Below, piece by piece: positions 52,429 through 61,486 of a stretch of DNA of 64,000 nucleotides (position 1 is its first letter; each line of letters begins with the position of its first letter). The notes below the pieces were generated by a model. That model was given only the letters and a program-made list of their open reading frames with translations. It had not been told where the DNA came from and searched no databases. The stretch lies in NCBI GenBank assembly GCA_027618835.1, contig JAQCHZ010000005.1, positions 1 through 64,000 of the forward strand. Reading direction: 5' to 3'. This DNA comes from Chloroflexota bacterium. Its GTDB lineage: Bacteria; Chloroflexota; Dehalococcoidia; Lucifugimonadales; Lucifugimonadaceae. The translations under genes and the position numbers were made by a program.

Positions 52429-52623
52429 TTGGTAGAACTACGAATCAACGAAGGCGAGAGCTTCGAAGGCTTCCTCCGACGCTTCACCAAGCGTGTACAG
52501 CAGGAATCGATTATTTCCGAAGTCCGACGTCGTCAGCACTTCGAGCCACCTAGCATTACTCGCAAGAAGACTGCTGCTGCCAAACGCCGCAAGAGCGTCA
52601 AGGCAACTCTGAAAGCCATGTAA
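52429..52623 (+). CDS. rpsU: Ribosomal protein bS21
   Basis: This 64-residue basic protein of the 30S platform helps start translation. VELRINEGESFEGFLRRFTK and the YR/RRR-type basic helix (RRRQHFEPPSI) are typical, and the Lys-rich tail is normal. The start is TTG. The gene has its own promoter upstream and its own terminator downstream, so it is a single-gene unit. Confidence 0.94.
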   Translation: MVELRINEGESFEGFLRRFTKRVQQESIISEVRRRQHFEPPSITRKKTAAAKRRKSVKATLKAM

Positions 52624-52666
52624 TCACCTGCCAAGATTTTTCAATAGGTCTTGGTTAGATTGCTTT

Positions 52667-52698
52667 AACACCTCGGTAAATTTTTCCGAGGTGTTTTT
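52667..52698 (+). terminator. Rho-independent terminator after rpsU
   Basis: AACACCTCGG (52667-52676) pairs with CCGAGGTGTT (52686-52695), followed by a T-run. The hairpin stands 44 bases past the stop. Confidence 0.93.
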
Positions 52699-52873
52699 GT
52701 TTGTCTAAAAATCACCGACGCTGTTCACTCATATTCACGCGACAACATTTCACATCCGGTTAACAAAAAGCCGGTTCTGTTCCGTGATTTTCTAGCCGGG
52801 AGAGGAGAGAATAGATGCTCGACTCGTTGAGTGAGTAATTGGTTGGCACGAACGCCGCAAGGGAGCACCTAAA

Positions 52874-53575
52874 TTGAAGTTCGGGATTGTCGTTTTCCCC
52901 GGTACTTGGAGTGAGAAGGACACGCACCACGCGGTGAACGGTGTTCTAGGTCAGGATGCAGAGTACATCTGGCACGGTGACGAAGTCCTCGGCCAGTACG
53001 ATGCGATCATAATCCCCGGCGGATTCTCCTACGGCGATTACCTACGCTCAGGCGCAATTGCCCGTTTCTCACCGGTGATGGAAGCAGTCCAACACTTCGC
53101 CGACAAGGGCGGACCAGTTCTTGGCATCTGTAACGGCTTCCAAGTTCTCTGTGAATCAGGACTACTGCCCGGTGTTCTAATGCGCAACGATCACCTTGAG
53201 TTCCGCTGTATCTGGACCGACCTCAAGGTTGAAAACGCCTCAACGATGTTTACGTCGAAAGCTACAGCTAGCGAAACTCTTCATATTCCGATATCGCACG
53301 GCGAAGGTAACTACCAGGCCGACGAAGCGACGGTAGATCGACTCGAAGGCAACGGCCAGATTGTTCTTCGCTACTCCGATTCCTCGGGCAATGTATCGCC
53401 CGACATCAACCCGAACGGGTCGATCAACAACATCGCCGGAATCGTGAACGAACGCGGCAATGTTATGGGCATGATGCCGCACCCCGAAAAGGCGAGCGAG
53501 AAGCTCATTGGTGGGGACGACGGGAACGTAATTTTCAGTTCGATGATCGAAAGTTTCGCAGCTTCACTGGCTTAG
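52874..53575 (+). CDS. purQ: Phosphoribosylformylglycinamidine synthase subunit PurQ
   Basis: The 233-residue class I glutamine amidotransferase subunit supplies ammonia to PurL in purine synthesis. It has FPGTWSEKDT, PGGFSYGDYLRSG, the nucleophile Cys in LGICNGFQVLCESG and the His-Glu pair in MMPHPEKASE. The start is TTG with GGGAG upstream. purL follows 55 bases later; purS is not seen next to them. Confidence 0.96.
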   Translation: MKFGIVVFPGTWSEKDTHHAVNGVLGQDAEYIWHGDEVLGQYDAIIIPGGFSYGDYLRSGAIARFSPVMEAVQHFADKGGPVLGICNGFQVLCESGLLPGVLMRNDHLEFRCIWTDLKVENASTMFTSKATASETLHIPISHGEGNYQADEATVDRLEGNGQIVLRYSDSSGNVSPDINPNGSINNIAGIVNERGNVMGMMPHPEKASEKLIGGDDGNVIFSSMIESFAASLA

Positions 53576-53630
53576 TCCAAACCGATCACAATCTTTACTA
53601 GCACTTCAACAAACGAAACGAAAACACCAC

Positions 53631-55841
53631 ATGCCGGTTAGCCAGGAAACACTCGACGAAATCGCTCTCAGTCGCGACGAATATGAAGCGATTGTAGATC
53701 GACTTGGCAGAGAGCCCGAGCCACTTGAGCTAGGACTCTTTGGTGCGTTGTGGTCAGAGCACTGTGGCTATAAGCACACGAAGGCGCTGCTCCGCACTCT
53801 CCCTTCGTCTTCCGAGCGATTGTTGGTAGCTCCCGGCGCCGAAAACGCAGGAGTTATTGACCTTGGCGACGGACTATCCGTTTGCTTCAAGATCGAATCG
53901 CACAACCACCCGTCGGCAGTGGAGCCCTTTGAAGGCGCAGCCACAGGTGTTGGCGGCATCATTCGTGATATCTTCGCCATGGGTGCCCGCCCTATCGCAT
54001 TGCTCAACTCTCTGCGATTCGGGCAGCCAGACAATGCCCGCACTCGTTACCTCCTCAACGGTGTAATCGGCGGAATTTCCTCCTACGGAAACTGCATCGG
54101 CATTCCCAACGTGGGCGGCGAAATATTTTTCTCCGACACCTACAAAGGCAACCCGCTCGTAAACGCAATGTGCATTGGACTGATCGAAAACGGCAAGATG
54201 GCAAGCGCATCGGCTAAAGAGCCCGGAGATCTGCTACTTCTCGTTGGCGCCGATACTGGACGAGACGGCATTCACGGTGCGTCGGGCTTAGCTTCACGAG
54301 CGTTTGAAGAACAAGCCGAGATGCGTTCAGCTGTTCAGGTCGGAAACCCCTTCCTTGAAAAAGTGCTGATCGAAGCTTGTCTCGAAGCGCTCGAATTGCC
54401 CGGCGTCGTTGGTCTGCAAGACTGTGGTGCAGCGGGAATAACCTCAGCTGCCATCGAGATGGCCGAACGATCCGGAATGGGCCTGAAGCTTCTCATCGAC
54501 GAAGTACCACGGCGTGAAGAAGGCATGACTCCGTATGAAGTTATGCTTTCTGAATCGCAAGAGCGAATGCTTCTTGCCGTGACACCGGGACAAGAAGGAC
54601 CTGTATTTGACCTGTTCAAGAAATGGGACCTCGATGCAACGATCATCGGAAATTTTGAACTAGGTGAGAATGTTCGAATTTACGACGAGGGCGTGGAAAT
54701 AACTTCTACCCCCGTAATTACTCTCACCGACGCACCTGAGTACAAGTTCACCGGAGTAAAGCCCGAATGGCTAACGAAGCTCCAGAATGCTGATCTCTCT
54801 GCGAACCCGATTCCGTCCGAGTCCCCTGCCGATATGCTGCTGAAGATGCTTGCGTCTCCAAACATCGCATCGCGATTCCCGATCTACCGTCAGTACGACT
54901 ACCACGTGCAGACGAACACGGTCGTGGAACCGGGTGGCGACGCTGCTGTATTGCGACTCAAAGGCTCGAAGCGAGGAATCGCAGTATCGACCGACTGTAA
55001 CGGCAGAATTTGCTACCTCGACCCAGAAATCGGCACGGCAATCGCGGTCGCAGAAGCTTGCCGCAACCTCTCCGTCACCGGCGCAACGCCCGTGGCTCTT
55101 ACAGACGGTCTCAATTTCGGCAATCCAGAGACCGCTGACGTTCAGTTCCAGCTCACTGAGTCAATTGCTGGGATGAGCCGTGCAGCCAAAGCATTCGAAA
55201 TTCCGATTGTTAGCGGCAATGCCAGCATGTACAACCAGTCGCAAGGCATAGACATATTCCCGACTCCCATCATCGGTTCGCTCGGACTTCTCGAAGATGT
55301 CGAAAAGCACTCAACTGCCGGATTCAAGTCGGATGGTGACGTGATCATTCTACTGGGAACCGATTCCACTTGGGACGACATAGACGGTCTGGCAGGTAGT
55401 GAGTATCTCGACTATATTCACGGCAAAGTCGAGGGTCAACCAAAGCTCGATATTGCTCTTGAAATCCGTACTCAAGCAGCTTGCCGAGAAGCGATAACTG
55501 ACGAACTAATCGCTTCAGCTCACGACGTATCCGACGGTGGCGTTGCCGTCGCTATCGCCGAGAGTGCGGTAATCGGTGAGATCGGCGCTTCGATAAATTC
55601 AGCTCCCGGAGAACGCTGGGATGCTTCAATGTTCGGCGAAACCCAATCGAGAATTATCGTCAGCGTGAAGCCAGAGAATCTGGCTGCCGTTAAAGCGATT
55701 ACCGCAGCGAACAACGTTCCATCTATCGTCATTGGTTATGTAGGCGGCGACACGCTCTCGTTTGGCGACTCTATTTCGTTACCGCTAGCCGATGTCGATG
55801 ACGCTTGGAAGAACGGTTTCAGCCGGGCTACATCCGACTAG
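53631..55841 (+). CDS. purL: Phosphoribosylformylglycinamidine synthase subunit PurL
   Basis: This 736-residue small-type PurL (PurM-like) uses ATP and ammonia from PurQ to make FGAM. It has LGLFGALWSEHCGYKHTK, FKIESHNHPSAVEPFEGAATGVGGI, VGLQDCGAAG and ALTDGLNFGNPE, with ISAHDVSDGG-type sequence near the end. Small PurL normally needs PurS, which must be encoded elsewhere. The next gene starts just after its stop. Confidence 0.96.
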   Translation: MPVSQETLDEIALSRDEYEAIVDRLGREPEPLELGLFGALWSEHCGYKHTKALLRTLPSSSERLLVAPGAENAGVIDLGDGLSVCFKIESHNHPSAVEPFEGAATGVGGIIRDIFAMGARPIALLNSLRFGQPDNARTRYLLNGVIGGISSYGNCIGIPNVGGEIFFSDTYKGNPLVNAMCIGLIENGKMASASAKEPGDLLLLVGADTGRDGIHGASGLASRAFEEQAEMRSAVQVGNPFLEKVLIEACLEALELPGVVGLQDCGAAGITSAAIEMAERSGMGLKLLIDEVPRREEGMTPYEVMLSESQERMLLAVTPGQEGPVFDLFKKWDLDATIIGNFELGENVRIYDEGVEITSTPVITLTDAPEYKFTGVKPEWLTKLQNADLSANPIPSESPADMLLKMLASPNIASRFPIYRQYDYHVQTNTVVEPGGDAAVLRLKGSKRGIAVSTDCNGRICYLDPEIGTAIAVAEACRNLSVTGATPVALTDGLNFGNPETADVQFQLTESIAGMSRAAKAFEIPIVSGNASMYNQSQGIDIFPTPIIGSLGLLEDVEKHSTAGFKSDGDVIILLGTDSTWDDIDGLAGSEYLDYIHGKVEGQPKLDIALEIRTQAACREAITDELIASAHDVSDGGVAVAIAESAVIGEIGASINSAPGERWDASMFGETQSRIIVSVKPENLAAVKAITAANNVPSIVIGYVGGDTLSFGDSISLPLADVDDAWKNGFSRATSD

Positions 55842-55863
55842 CAGACGTTCCGATACTGAAGCA

Positions 55864-56724
55864 TTGACGACTCCAATCCAAACGACGATTTCAGTCCTTA
55901 CAGAAGGCTATGATGCGCTGTTCTTCGACTCGTTTGGGGTGCTCATCGACGGCGTAGACGCTTTGCCGGGTGCGGTCGAATTAGTAGATCGGATGAATGC
56001 CGACCACACAAATTACTTTGTAGTAACGAACGACGCGTCGGTTTCTCTCGACTCTCGAGTTAATACTTTCGCCTCAAAAGGATTCAGCATTCCTAAAGAA
56101 CGAATCATCAACTCAGGTTCGCTCATAGCTGACTACATATTAGAGCACGAGCTACAAGACGCCCCCACTCTCGTGCTCGGCTCACAGGATGCCAAAGACT
56201 ACGCGACCGATGCGGGTGCAAGACTGGTGAGTCTCGATAGCGACGAAGAACCAGATGTCGTTATCACAGGGCACAACAGGCCGTATGACTGGGAATCAAC
56301 TCTGGAAGAATTATTGACGCTATTCAGTCGCCGATTCCAGCAGAACAACCCGGTTCGTCTCGTCCTGCCGAATCCAGATTTCATCTATCCAAACGGACCT
56401 GGCGTCTTCGGTTTTGGGGCAGCGGCGTTCGTGAACGCGCTGGAGCAAGCGCTTGAACGACTTCATGGTTCGCATGATTCGCTGATCGCTACCAAACTCG
56501 GAAAACCGTACGCACCTATTTTCAAAGCTGCGATCGATCAAGCCGGTACAAATAACGCAATAATGATCGGCGACCAACTCGAAACCGACATTTCTGGAGC
56601 AAACTCAGCAGGCATCGATTCGGCAGTCGTAACGACAGGAATCAACCGTCGATCAACCCCAGACGAGTTCGAAAATGTACCGGATGAGCTAACTCCACGA
56701 TACATTCTTGCGTCTCTCGTATAA
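55864..56724 (+). CDS. HAD-IIA family phosphatase, NagD-like
   Basis: The product is about 286 residues if it starts at the TTG at 55864, chosen because it lies just past the purL stop; an earlier in-frame ATG overlaps purL by 50 bases. The HAD motifs are ALFFDSFGVLIDG (motif I, with Ser for the usual second Asp region), FVVTNDAS (II), TKLGKP (III) and IMIGDQLETDI (IV). The cap block VLGSQDAKDY is typical of NagD-type sugar or nucleotide phosphatases. The DxFG form of motif I is divergent, so activity is uncertain. The operon position hints at nucleotide turnover. Confidence 0.82.
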   Translation: MTTPIQTTISVLTEGYDALFFDSFGVLIDGVDALPGAVELVDRMNADHTNYFVVTNDASVSLDSRVNTFASKGFSIPKERIINSGSLIADYILEHELQDAPTLVLGSQDAKDYATDAGARLVSLDSDEEPDVVITGHNRPYDWESTLEELLTLFSRRFQQNNPVRLVLPNPDFIYPNGPGVFGFGAAAFVNALEQALERLHGSHDSLIATKLGKPYAPIFKAAIDQAGTNNAIMIGDQLETDISGANSAGIDSAVVTTGINRRSTPDEFENVPDELTPRYILASLV

Positions 56725-56807
56725 AATTAGAATATATCGGTTACAAAACAATTTTGCGCGAGTGCCTCGGTGCTCGCGTTTGCATGTAGTTCCTACTCCA
56801 ATAAAAG

Positions 56808-57191
56808 ATGCCAACTTACGTTTATAAGTGTGTTGAAAACAAGGATGTTTTCGAATTAATCCAGAAGTTCAGCGATGAGCCAGGTGCCGACTGCCCAACC
56901 TGTGGTAGCGAGTCGAAGCGACAGATATCAGCGCCGACGGTTATCTATAAAGGTTCTGGCTTTTACACCACTGACTACGGTTCAGGATCTTCGCCGGGCA
57001 CTAAGTCCAACGGCAGCTCTTCGAGCAGCGATAGCTCATCATCAGACTCTGTCTCCTCGAGTTCGACCTCTTCGGAATCGAAATCATCCGACAGCAGCAG
57101 CATCAGTAGCAGCAGTAGTTCAGACAGCAGTTCAAAATCCGACGGTGGCGGATCAAGTCATTCCCACGGCGCTGGCAGCCACACCCACTAG
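56808..57191 (+). CDS. FmdB-type zinc ribbon protein with long Ser-rich, His-ended tail
   Basis: The 127-residue protein starts with the FmdB/CxxC regulatory domain: TYVYKCVENKDVFELIQKF, then CPTCGS. FmdB proteins normally have CxxC at both ends; here the first half keeps only one Cys (YKCVEN). Residues ~60-115 are almost all Ser/Asp/Lys, and the end is HSHGAGSHTH, a possible metal-binding tail. Its role is unknown. The ribbon domain is common beside tRNA or quality-control genes, here dtd. Confidence 0.88.
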   Translation: MPTYVYKCVENKDVFELIQKFSDEPGADCPTCGSESKRQISAPTVIYKGSGFYTTDYGSGSSPGTKSNGSSSSSDSSSSDSVSSSSTSSESKSSDSSSISSSSSSDSSSKSDGGGSSHSHGAGSHTH

Positions 57192-57205
57192 GCAGTACGG
57201 CCAAC

Positions 57206-57679
57206 ATGCGCGCTGTCATTCAACGAGTAAACCGAGCTTCAGTCAGCGTCGCTGGCGAAACAACTGGTTCGATTGAACATGGTCTTTGTCTACTGATCGG
57301 CATCACTCACGACGATACCCAAGACGATCTCAATTACATCGTCGACAAGACGCTGAACATGCGAATCTTCCCTGAAGAATCTGGGGACTCAGGATTCGAT
57401 CAGTCGGTGCAGGACGTAGCTGGCGGCATTCTTCTGGTCAGCCAGTTCACTCTTTACGCAAGCACCCGCAAAGGTCGACGCCCCGGTTTCATGGAGGCAG
57501 CTCGTCCCGAGCAAGCGGAACCGATGTTCAACGAATTGGTCGATTCATTCAAGCTGAACAGCGGCTTACGAGTGGAAACAGGCGTGTTCGGAGCCTCTAT
57601 GCAGGTCGAAATTGAAAATGCAGGACCAGTGACGATCATCCTCGACTCGGATGATCGCAACACATCACGCCGCAGCTAG
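57206..57679 (+). CDS. dtd: D-aminoacyl-tRNA deacylase
   Basis: The 157-residue DTD hydrolyses D-amino acids and glycine mischarged onto tRNA. It starts MRAVIQRVNRASVSV and has LLVSQFTLYASTRKGRRPGF, the catalytic Ser-Gln-Phe-Thr block, and the ETGVFGASMQVEIENAGPVT block. The length is typical. It follows the FmdB-type gene after a 14-base gap, probably in one transcript. Confidence 0.95.
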   Translation: MRAVIQRVNRASVSVAGETTGSIEHGLCLLIGITHDDTQDDLNYIVDKTLNMRIFPEESGDSGFDQSVQDVAGGILLVSQFTLYASTRKGRRPGFMEAARPEQAEPMFNELVDSFKLNSGLRVETGVFGASMQVEIENAGPVTIILDSDDRNTSRRS

Positions 57680-57760
57680 ATCTTATTGGGGTGACTAGCT
57701 AGCGATCGTGACTTCGCCGACGTTCACGGGCTCTTCTACGCCGTTTGCGTCAGGCAAGTT

Positions 57761-58621
57761 TTAGGCGTTATTCATTTCGAAATCAAGGGAAATATCTAAC
57801 GCTCGCACCGAATGAGTCAGTGCACCAACCGAAATAATATCGACGCCGCTCTGTGCGATTTCTGCCACATTATTAAGCGTGACATTCCCGGAAGCCTCAA
57901 CGATGCACTTGGCAGCGATTTGATCAACCGCATTGCGCATTTCGGCTGGTGACATGTTGTCGAGCATGACGATATCTGCACCGGCTGCGGCTGCTGCGAG
58001 CGCCGCCTCGATCGTTTCCACTTCGACTTCGATCTTCACGGTGTGTGGAGCTCTTGTCCTCGCTCGCTTAATCGCTTGGCTTAGGCTCACTCCCTCACCC
58101 GACAAAGCAGCGAGGTGGTTGTCCTTTATTAGCACACCATCGGTGAGGTTCATACGGTGATTCCGGCCTCCACCGATTGAGACCGAGTACTTGTCGAGCA
58201 ATCGCAATCCCGGAGCGGTCTTACGAGTGTCGGCGATAGACGCCGTGGTGCCATCGACAGCTTGGACGTACTTGTCAGTCAGAGTTGCGATTCCGCTCAT
58301 ACGCTGTAAGAAGTTCAGGGCGGTTCGCTCGGCAGTAAGGATCGACGCCATCGAACCGGAAATTGTGGCTACTACTTCGCCACCTTCAACACGATCGCCA
58401 TCGAGCATTTTTTTTGTAAAAACCAAGTCGGGGTTAACTCGCTTGAATGCAGCCGCAGCCACATCGAGTCCAGCGAGAATTCCTGGCTCTTTCGGAATGA
58501 GGGAAGCACGAGCTTCGAGATGCGAAGGGATCAACGCAGACGTCGTTACGTCGGCACCAACAGAATCTTCTTCCAGCGCACGGTCAATAAACATTTCTAG
58601 TTCACGTGGAGTTAAGAGCAT
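57761..58621 (-). CDS. nadC: Nicotinate-nucleotide pyrophosphorylase NadC
   Basis: The 286-residue quinolinate phosphoribosyltransferase converts quinolinate and PRPP to nicotinate mononucleotide. It has ALEEDSVGADVTTSALIP, LTAERTALNFLQRMSGIAT, DTRKTAPGLRLLDKYSV, GGGRNHRMNLTDGVLIKDNH and the C-terminal VDIISVGALTHSV. It is the last gene of the miaB-nadA-nadC group. Confidence 0.96.
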   Translation of the reverse strand: MLLTPRELEMFIDRALEEDSVGADVTTSALIPSHLEARASLIPKEPGILAGLDVAAAAFKRVNPDLVFTKKMLDGDRVEGGEVVATISGSMASILTAERTALNFLQRMSGIATLTDKYVQAVDGTTASIADTRKTAPGLRLLDKYSVSIGGGRNHRMNLTDGVLIKDNHLAALSGEGVSLSQAIKRARTRAPHTVKIEVEVETIEAALAAAAAGADIVMLDNMSPAEMRNAVDQIAAKCIVEASGNVTLNNVAEIAQSGVDIISVGALTHSVRALDISLDFEMNNA

Positions 58622-58661
58622 TCTGATCTTCGAAAATTAGCCGTGATTATTTGATTGAAAA

Positions 58662-59876
58662 CTACCCAGCGACTTCGAGCATGCGCTCGAGTGCCACCAG
58701 AGCGTTGCGCCGAGTCTCAGGTTCAACCTCAATACGGTTGATTGCCAGACCAGCCATAATGCCTTCGAGCACCCACAGCACGTATGCCGGGTGGATTCGG
58801 TACATGGTTGCACATGGGCAAACTACCGGATCAAGACAGAAAATATCCTTGTCGGGATTCTCAGCAGCCAATCGGCGAACCATGCTGATCTCGGTACCAA
58901 CTCCCCAAGACGAACCCGCAGGTGCATTTGAGATGGTTTCGAGAATTAGCTCTGTTGAGCCGTACATATCGGCTGCAGCGACGACTTCCTGAGTGCACTC
59001 GGGGTGAACGATAATCGTTGTTTCCGAATTACGTTCTTTAGCCGCTTTGATCTGGTCGACCGTAAAGCGGGTGTGAACTGAGCAGTGACCCTGCCAAAGC
59101 AGCACTTTGGCGTTCTTGATTTCGTCTTCTGACAGACCACCCATCGGCAAAAACGGATTCCAGAGAGCCATCTCGTCTTCCGAAATGCCCTTTGCGATTG
59201 CGGTGTTCCGACCAAGATGCTGATCAGGAAGGAACAATATTTTTTCGCCTCGTTCCAGCGCCCAATCGAATGCTTTATCGGCGTTCGAAGATGTGCAGAC
59301 GAGTCCGCCGTTCTTGCCGCAGTGAGCTTTGATCGCTGCTGCAGAGTTCATATAAGTGATCGGGATTACGCTCTCGGTTGAACCGAGAACAGATTCGATG
59401 TCGTCCCAGCAATCGGTGACGTCGGATGACTTCGCCATGTCGGCCATCGAGCAACCCGCAGCCATGTTCGGCAATAGAACGTTCTGGTCAGGCGACGTCA
59501 GAATGTCGGCGGTCTCAGCCATGAAATGAACGCCACAGAAAATAATCCACTTGGCGTCTTTGGTCTCGGCAGCCATTTTCGATAGCTTGTAGGAATCGCC
59601 AGTGAAGTCGGCGTACTTGATCACATCGTCGCGCTGATAGTGGTGACCCAGAATAACTGCTTTAGTACCGATTTCTTTGCGAGCGAATTCGATACCTTTA
59701 GCAATTTCCTCAGGAGTCAGTTTCAAGTAGCGAGTTGGCACTTTCTGCCAACGAACACCAGCCTGAAATTCCTCTTCAAGGGTCTTTGTTCGCAGGTTGC
59801 CATCAGTTTGGCAAAAAGCAGACTGTTCCAATTCCGTAATCGGAATCGTTGTCTGCTTTGTGAACGCAGTCGTCAT
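58662..59876 (-). CDS. nadA: Quinolinate synthase NadA
   Basis: The 404-residue 4Fe-4S enzyme makes quinolinate from iminoaspartate and DHAP. It has ILGHHYQRDDVIKYADFTGDS, FCGVHFMAETADIL, AGCSMADM, GLVCTSSNA, the HPECTQEV block and DPVVCPCATMYR, which carries the cluster cysteine. It is longer than the E. coli form, with an N-terminal extension of about 60 residues. The start ATG overlaps the miaB stop (ATGA). It is fed by NadX at 61487. Confidence 0.96.
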   Translation of the reverse strand: MTTAFTKQTTIPITELEQSAFCQTDGNLRTKTLEEEFQAGVRWQKVPTRYLKLTPEEIAKGIEFARKEIGTKAVILGHHYQRDDVIKYADFTGDSYKLSKMAAETKDAKWIIFCGVHFMAETADILTSPDQNVLLPNMAAGCSMADMAKSSDVTDCWDDIESVLGSTESVIPITYMNSAAAIKAHCGKNGGLVCTSSNADKAFDWALERGEKILFLPDQHLGRNTAIAKGISEDEMALWNPFLPMGGLSEDEIKNAKVLLWQGHCSVHTRFTVDQIKAAKERNSETTIIVHPECTQEVVAAADMYGSTELILETISNAPAGSSWGVGTEISMVRRLAAENPDKDIFCLDPVVCPCATMYRIHPAYVLWVLEGIMAGLAINRIEVEPETRRNALVALERMLEVAG

Positions 59877-61219
59877 ACGACCGGTACCTTTTCCTTATTT
59901 GCCGTGGTGATGGCCAGAGATGAAGATGAAACCAACTCCGACTCTAGAGACCACGGTGAGCTATCAGTTATTTCAACTTGAACAGTTTGCCCAGGCTGTG
60001 GCTCGGGCATGCTACCTTCGGCTGGGGCGTTTATGTATATTAGTTTATCGCCTCTGCTACGACCGTGCACCCTACCCCGCTTGCGACCTTCGATAAGTAC
60101 ATCGAACTGGGTTCCAACTAAAAGAGCGTTATTTTTGGCCTGAACTACCTGTTGAAACTCGTCGACAGCGACTTTTCTCGACTTCTTCACTGCCCTCGTA
60201 ACGTCGTCGTTCATCTTACGAGATGCGAACGTACCTTCACGATATGAGTATTCAGACGTGTGAACCTTCGAGAATTCGACGGATCGAAGAACATCCATTG
60301 AACGCTCAAACTGCTCGTCAGTTTCACCACTGAAGCCAACAATGAGATCGGTGGTTAATGTGACGTTGGGAATAATGTCTTTGATCTGGGCAATTTTGTC
60401 GTGGAACTGTCCGATCGTGTACCCCCTCCGCATGTTCGCCAGCATCGTGTCGTCTCCTGCTTGGAACGGCAGGTTGACCATCTCGCAAACTTTTGGAAGA
60501 TCTCGAATCGCTTCGATTATTCGCAACGACATATCGTTCGGGTGCGAAGTCATAAACCTGATTCGTTCGAGACCGTCGATTTCATGAACCTTCTCGAACA
60601 AGTCGGCTAGATCGATTCGTGGCCGAATGTCGTGACCATACGAATCAACGTTCTGGCCGAGGAGAGTGATGTCTTTTACGCCACGGTCAACCATCATCTC
60701 GGCGTCATGAACGATATCGGCAGCCGATCGACTGGTTTCTCGTCCTCGGCGATAAGGGATGATGCAGAAAGTACAGAATTTATCGCAGCCGTGAACAATA
60801 GGGATGAACGAAGCTACGTTCGGATTTTCAGGAATTGCTCCAGCAAGGCATCCTTCAGGATCTAGCCCGTGCTTCATGCCAGCAGTTTCGAGGATTGGCT
60901 CGAATTCCTGAGGTCGTGCCCAAACATCAACATACGGGAAGCGGCGCTTCAGTTCTGTTTGCTCGGGGCCAACCATGCAACCCATCACAGCGATCATACG
61001 ATCGTCGTTGCCCTTTGTTCGCTTACCGAGCCGGCCCAGCACGCCTGTGGCAGAGTCTTCGGCAGACTGCCGAACTACACAAGTGTTCAACACAACCACA
61101 TCGGCGTTCGCCATGTCGTCGGTCGAATCGAATCCCATATTTGAGAATCCGCTGGACAAACGATCAGAGTCAGATGTATTCATCTGACAACCGACGGTCC
61201 ATACGTGATAGCTAGGCAA
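59873..61219 (-). CDS. miaB: tRNA-2-methylthio-N6-dimethylallyladenosine synthase MiaB
   Basis: The 448-residue radical SAM methylthiotransferase modifies A37. The N-terminal cluster cysteines are in VGCQMN, LNTCVVR and VMGCMVG. The radical SAM motif is GCDKFCTFCIIPYRRGRE (CxxxCxxC). A C-terminal TRAM domain (VLIEGRKRGRVHGRSRGDK) is present, matching MiaB rather than RimO. It leads the nadA-nadC transcript and is divergent from nadX. Confidence 0.95.
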   Translation of the reverse strand: MPSYHVWTVGCQMNTSDSDRLSSGFSNMGFDSTDDMANADVVVLNTCVVRQSAEDSATGVLGRLGKRTKGNDDRMIAVMGCMVGPEQTELKRRFPYVDVWARPQEFEPILETAGMKHGLDPEGCLAGAIPENPNVASFIPIVHGCDKFCTFCIIPYRRGRETSRSAADIVHDAEMMVDRGVKDITLLGQNVDSYGHDIRPRIDLADLFEKVHEIDGLERIRFMTSHPNDMSLRIIEAIRDLPKVCEMVNLPFQAGDDTMLANMRRGYTIGQFHDKIAQIKDIIPNVTLTTDLIVGFSGETDEQFERSMDVLRSVEFSKVHTSEYSYREGTFASRKMNDDVTRAVKKSRKVAVDEFQQVVQAKNNALLVGTQFDVLIEGRKRGRVHGRSRGDKLIYINAPAEGSMPEPQPGQTVQVEITDSSPWSLESELVSSSSLAITTANKEKVPVV

Positions 61220-61486
61220 TATTTAGGCTGTTAGGGTGATCAATATTCTGACTATTGGGTTTTACGCCCGACCAGCAAGAGTTCGACTTTGTGAATTATT
61301 TATCCAACGGTAGACGTATAAGGATATCTCTACTACCGACCACACACAAAGCGCGAAGCTAAAATACCCGGTTGGCGGGTATCATCTATCGGCGATATCG
61401 ATCTAGCAGCGCGAGCGGTATCTACTAGATATAACGAACGTATCGAATAACTTCCAACCAGATCAGCGAGCGGAGTAGCAGAACCA

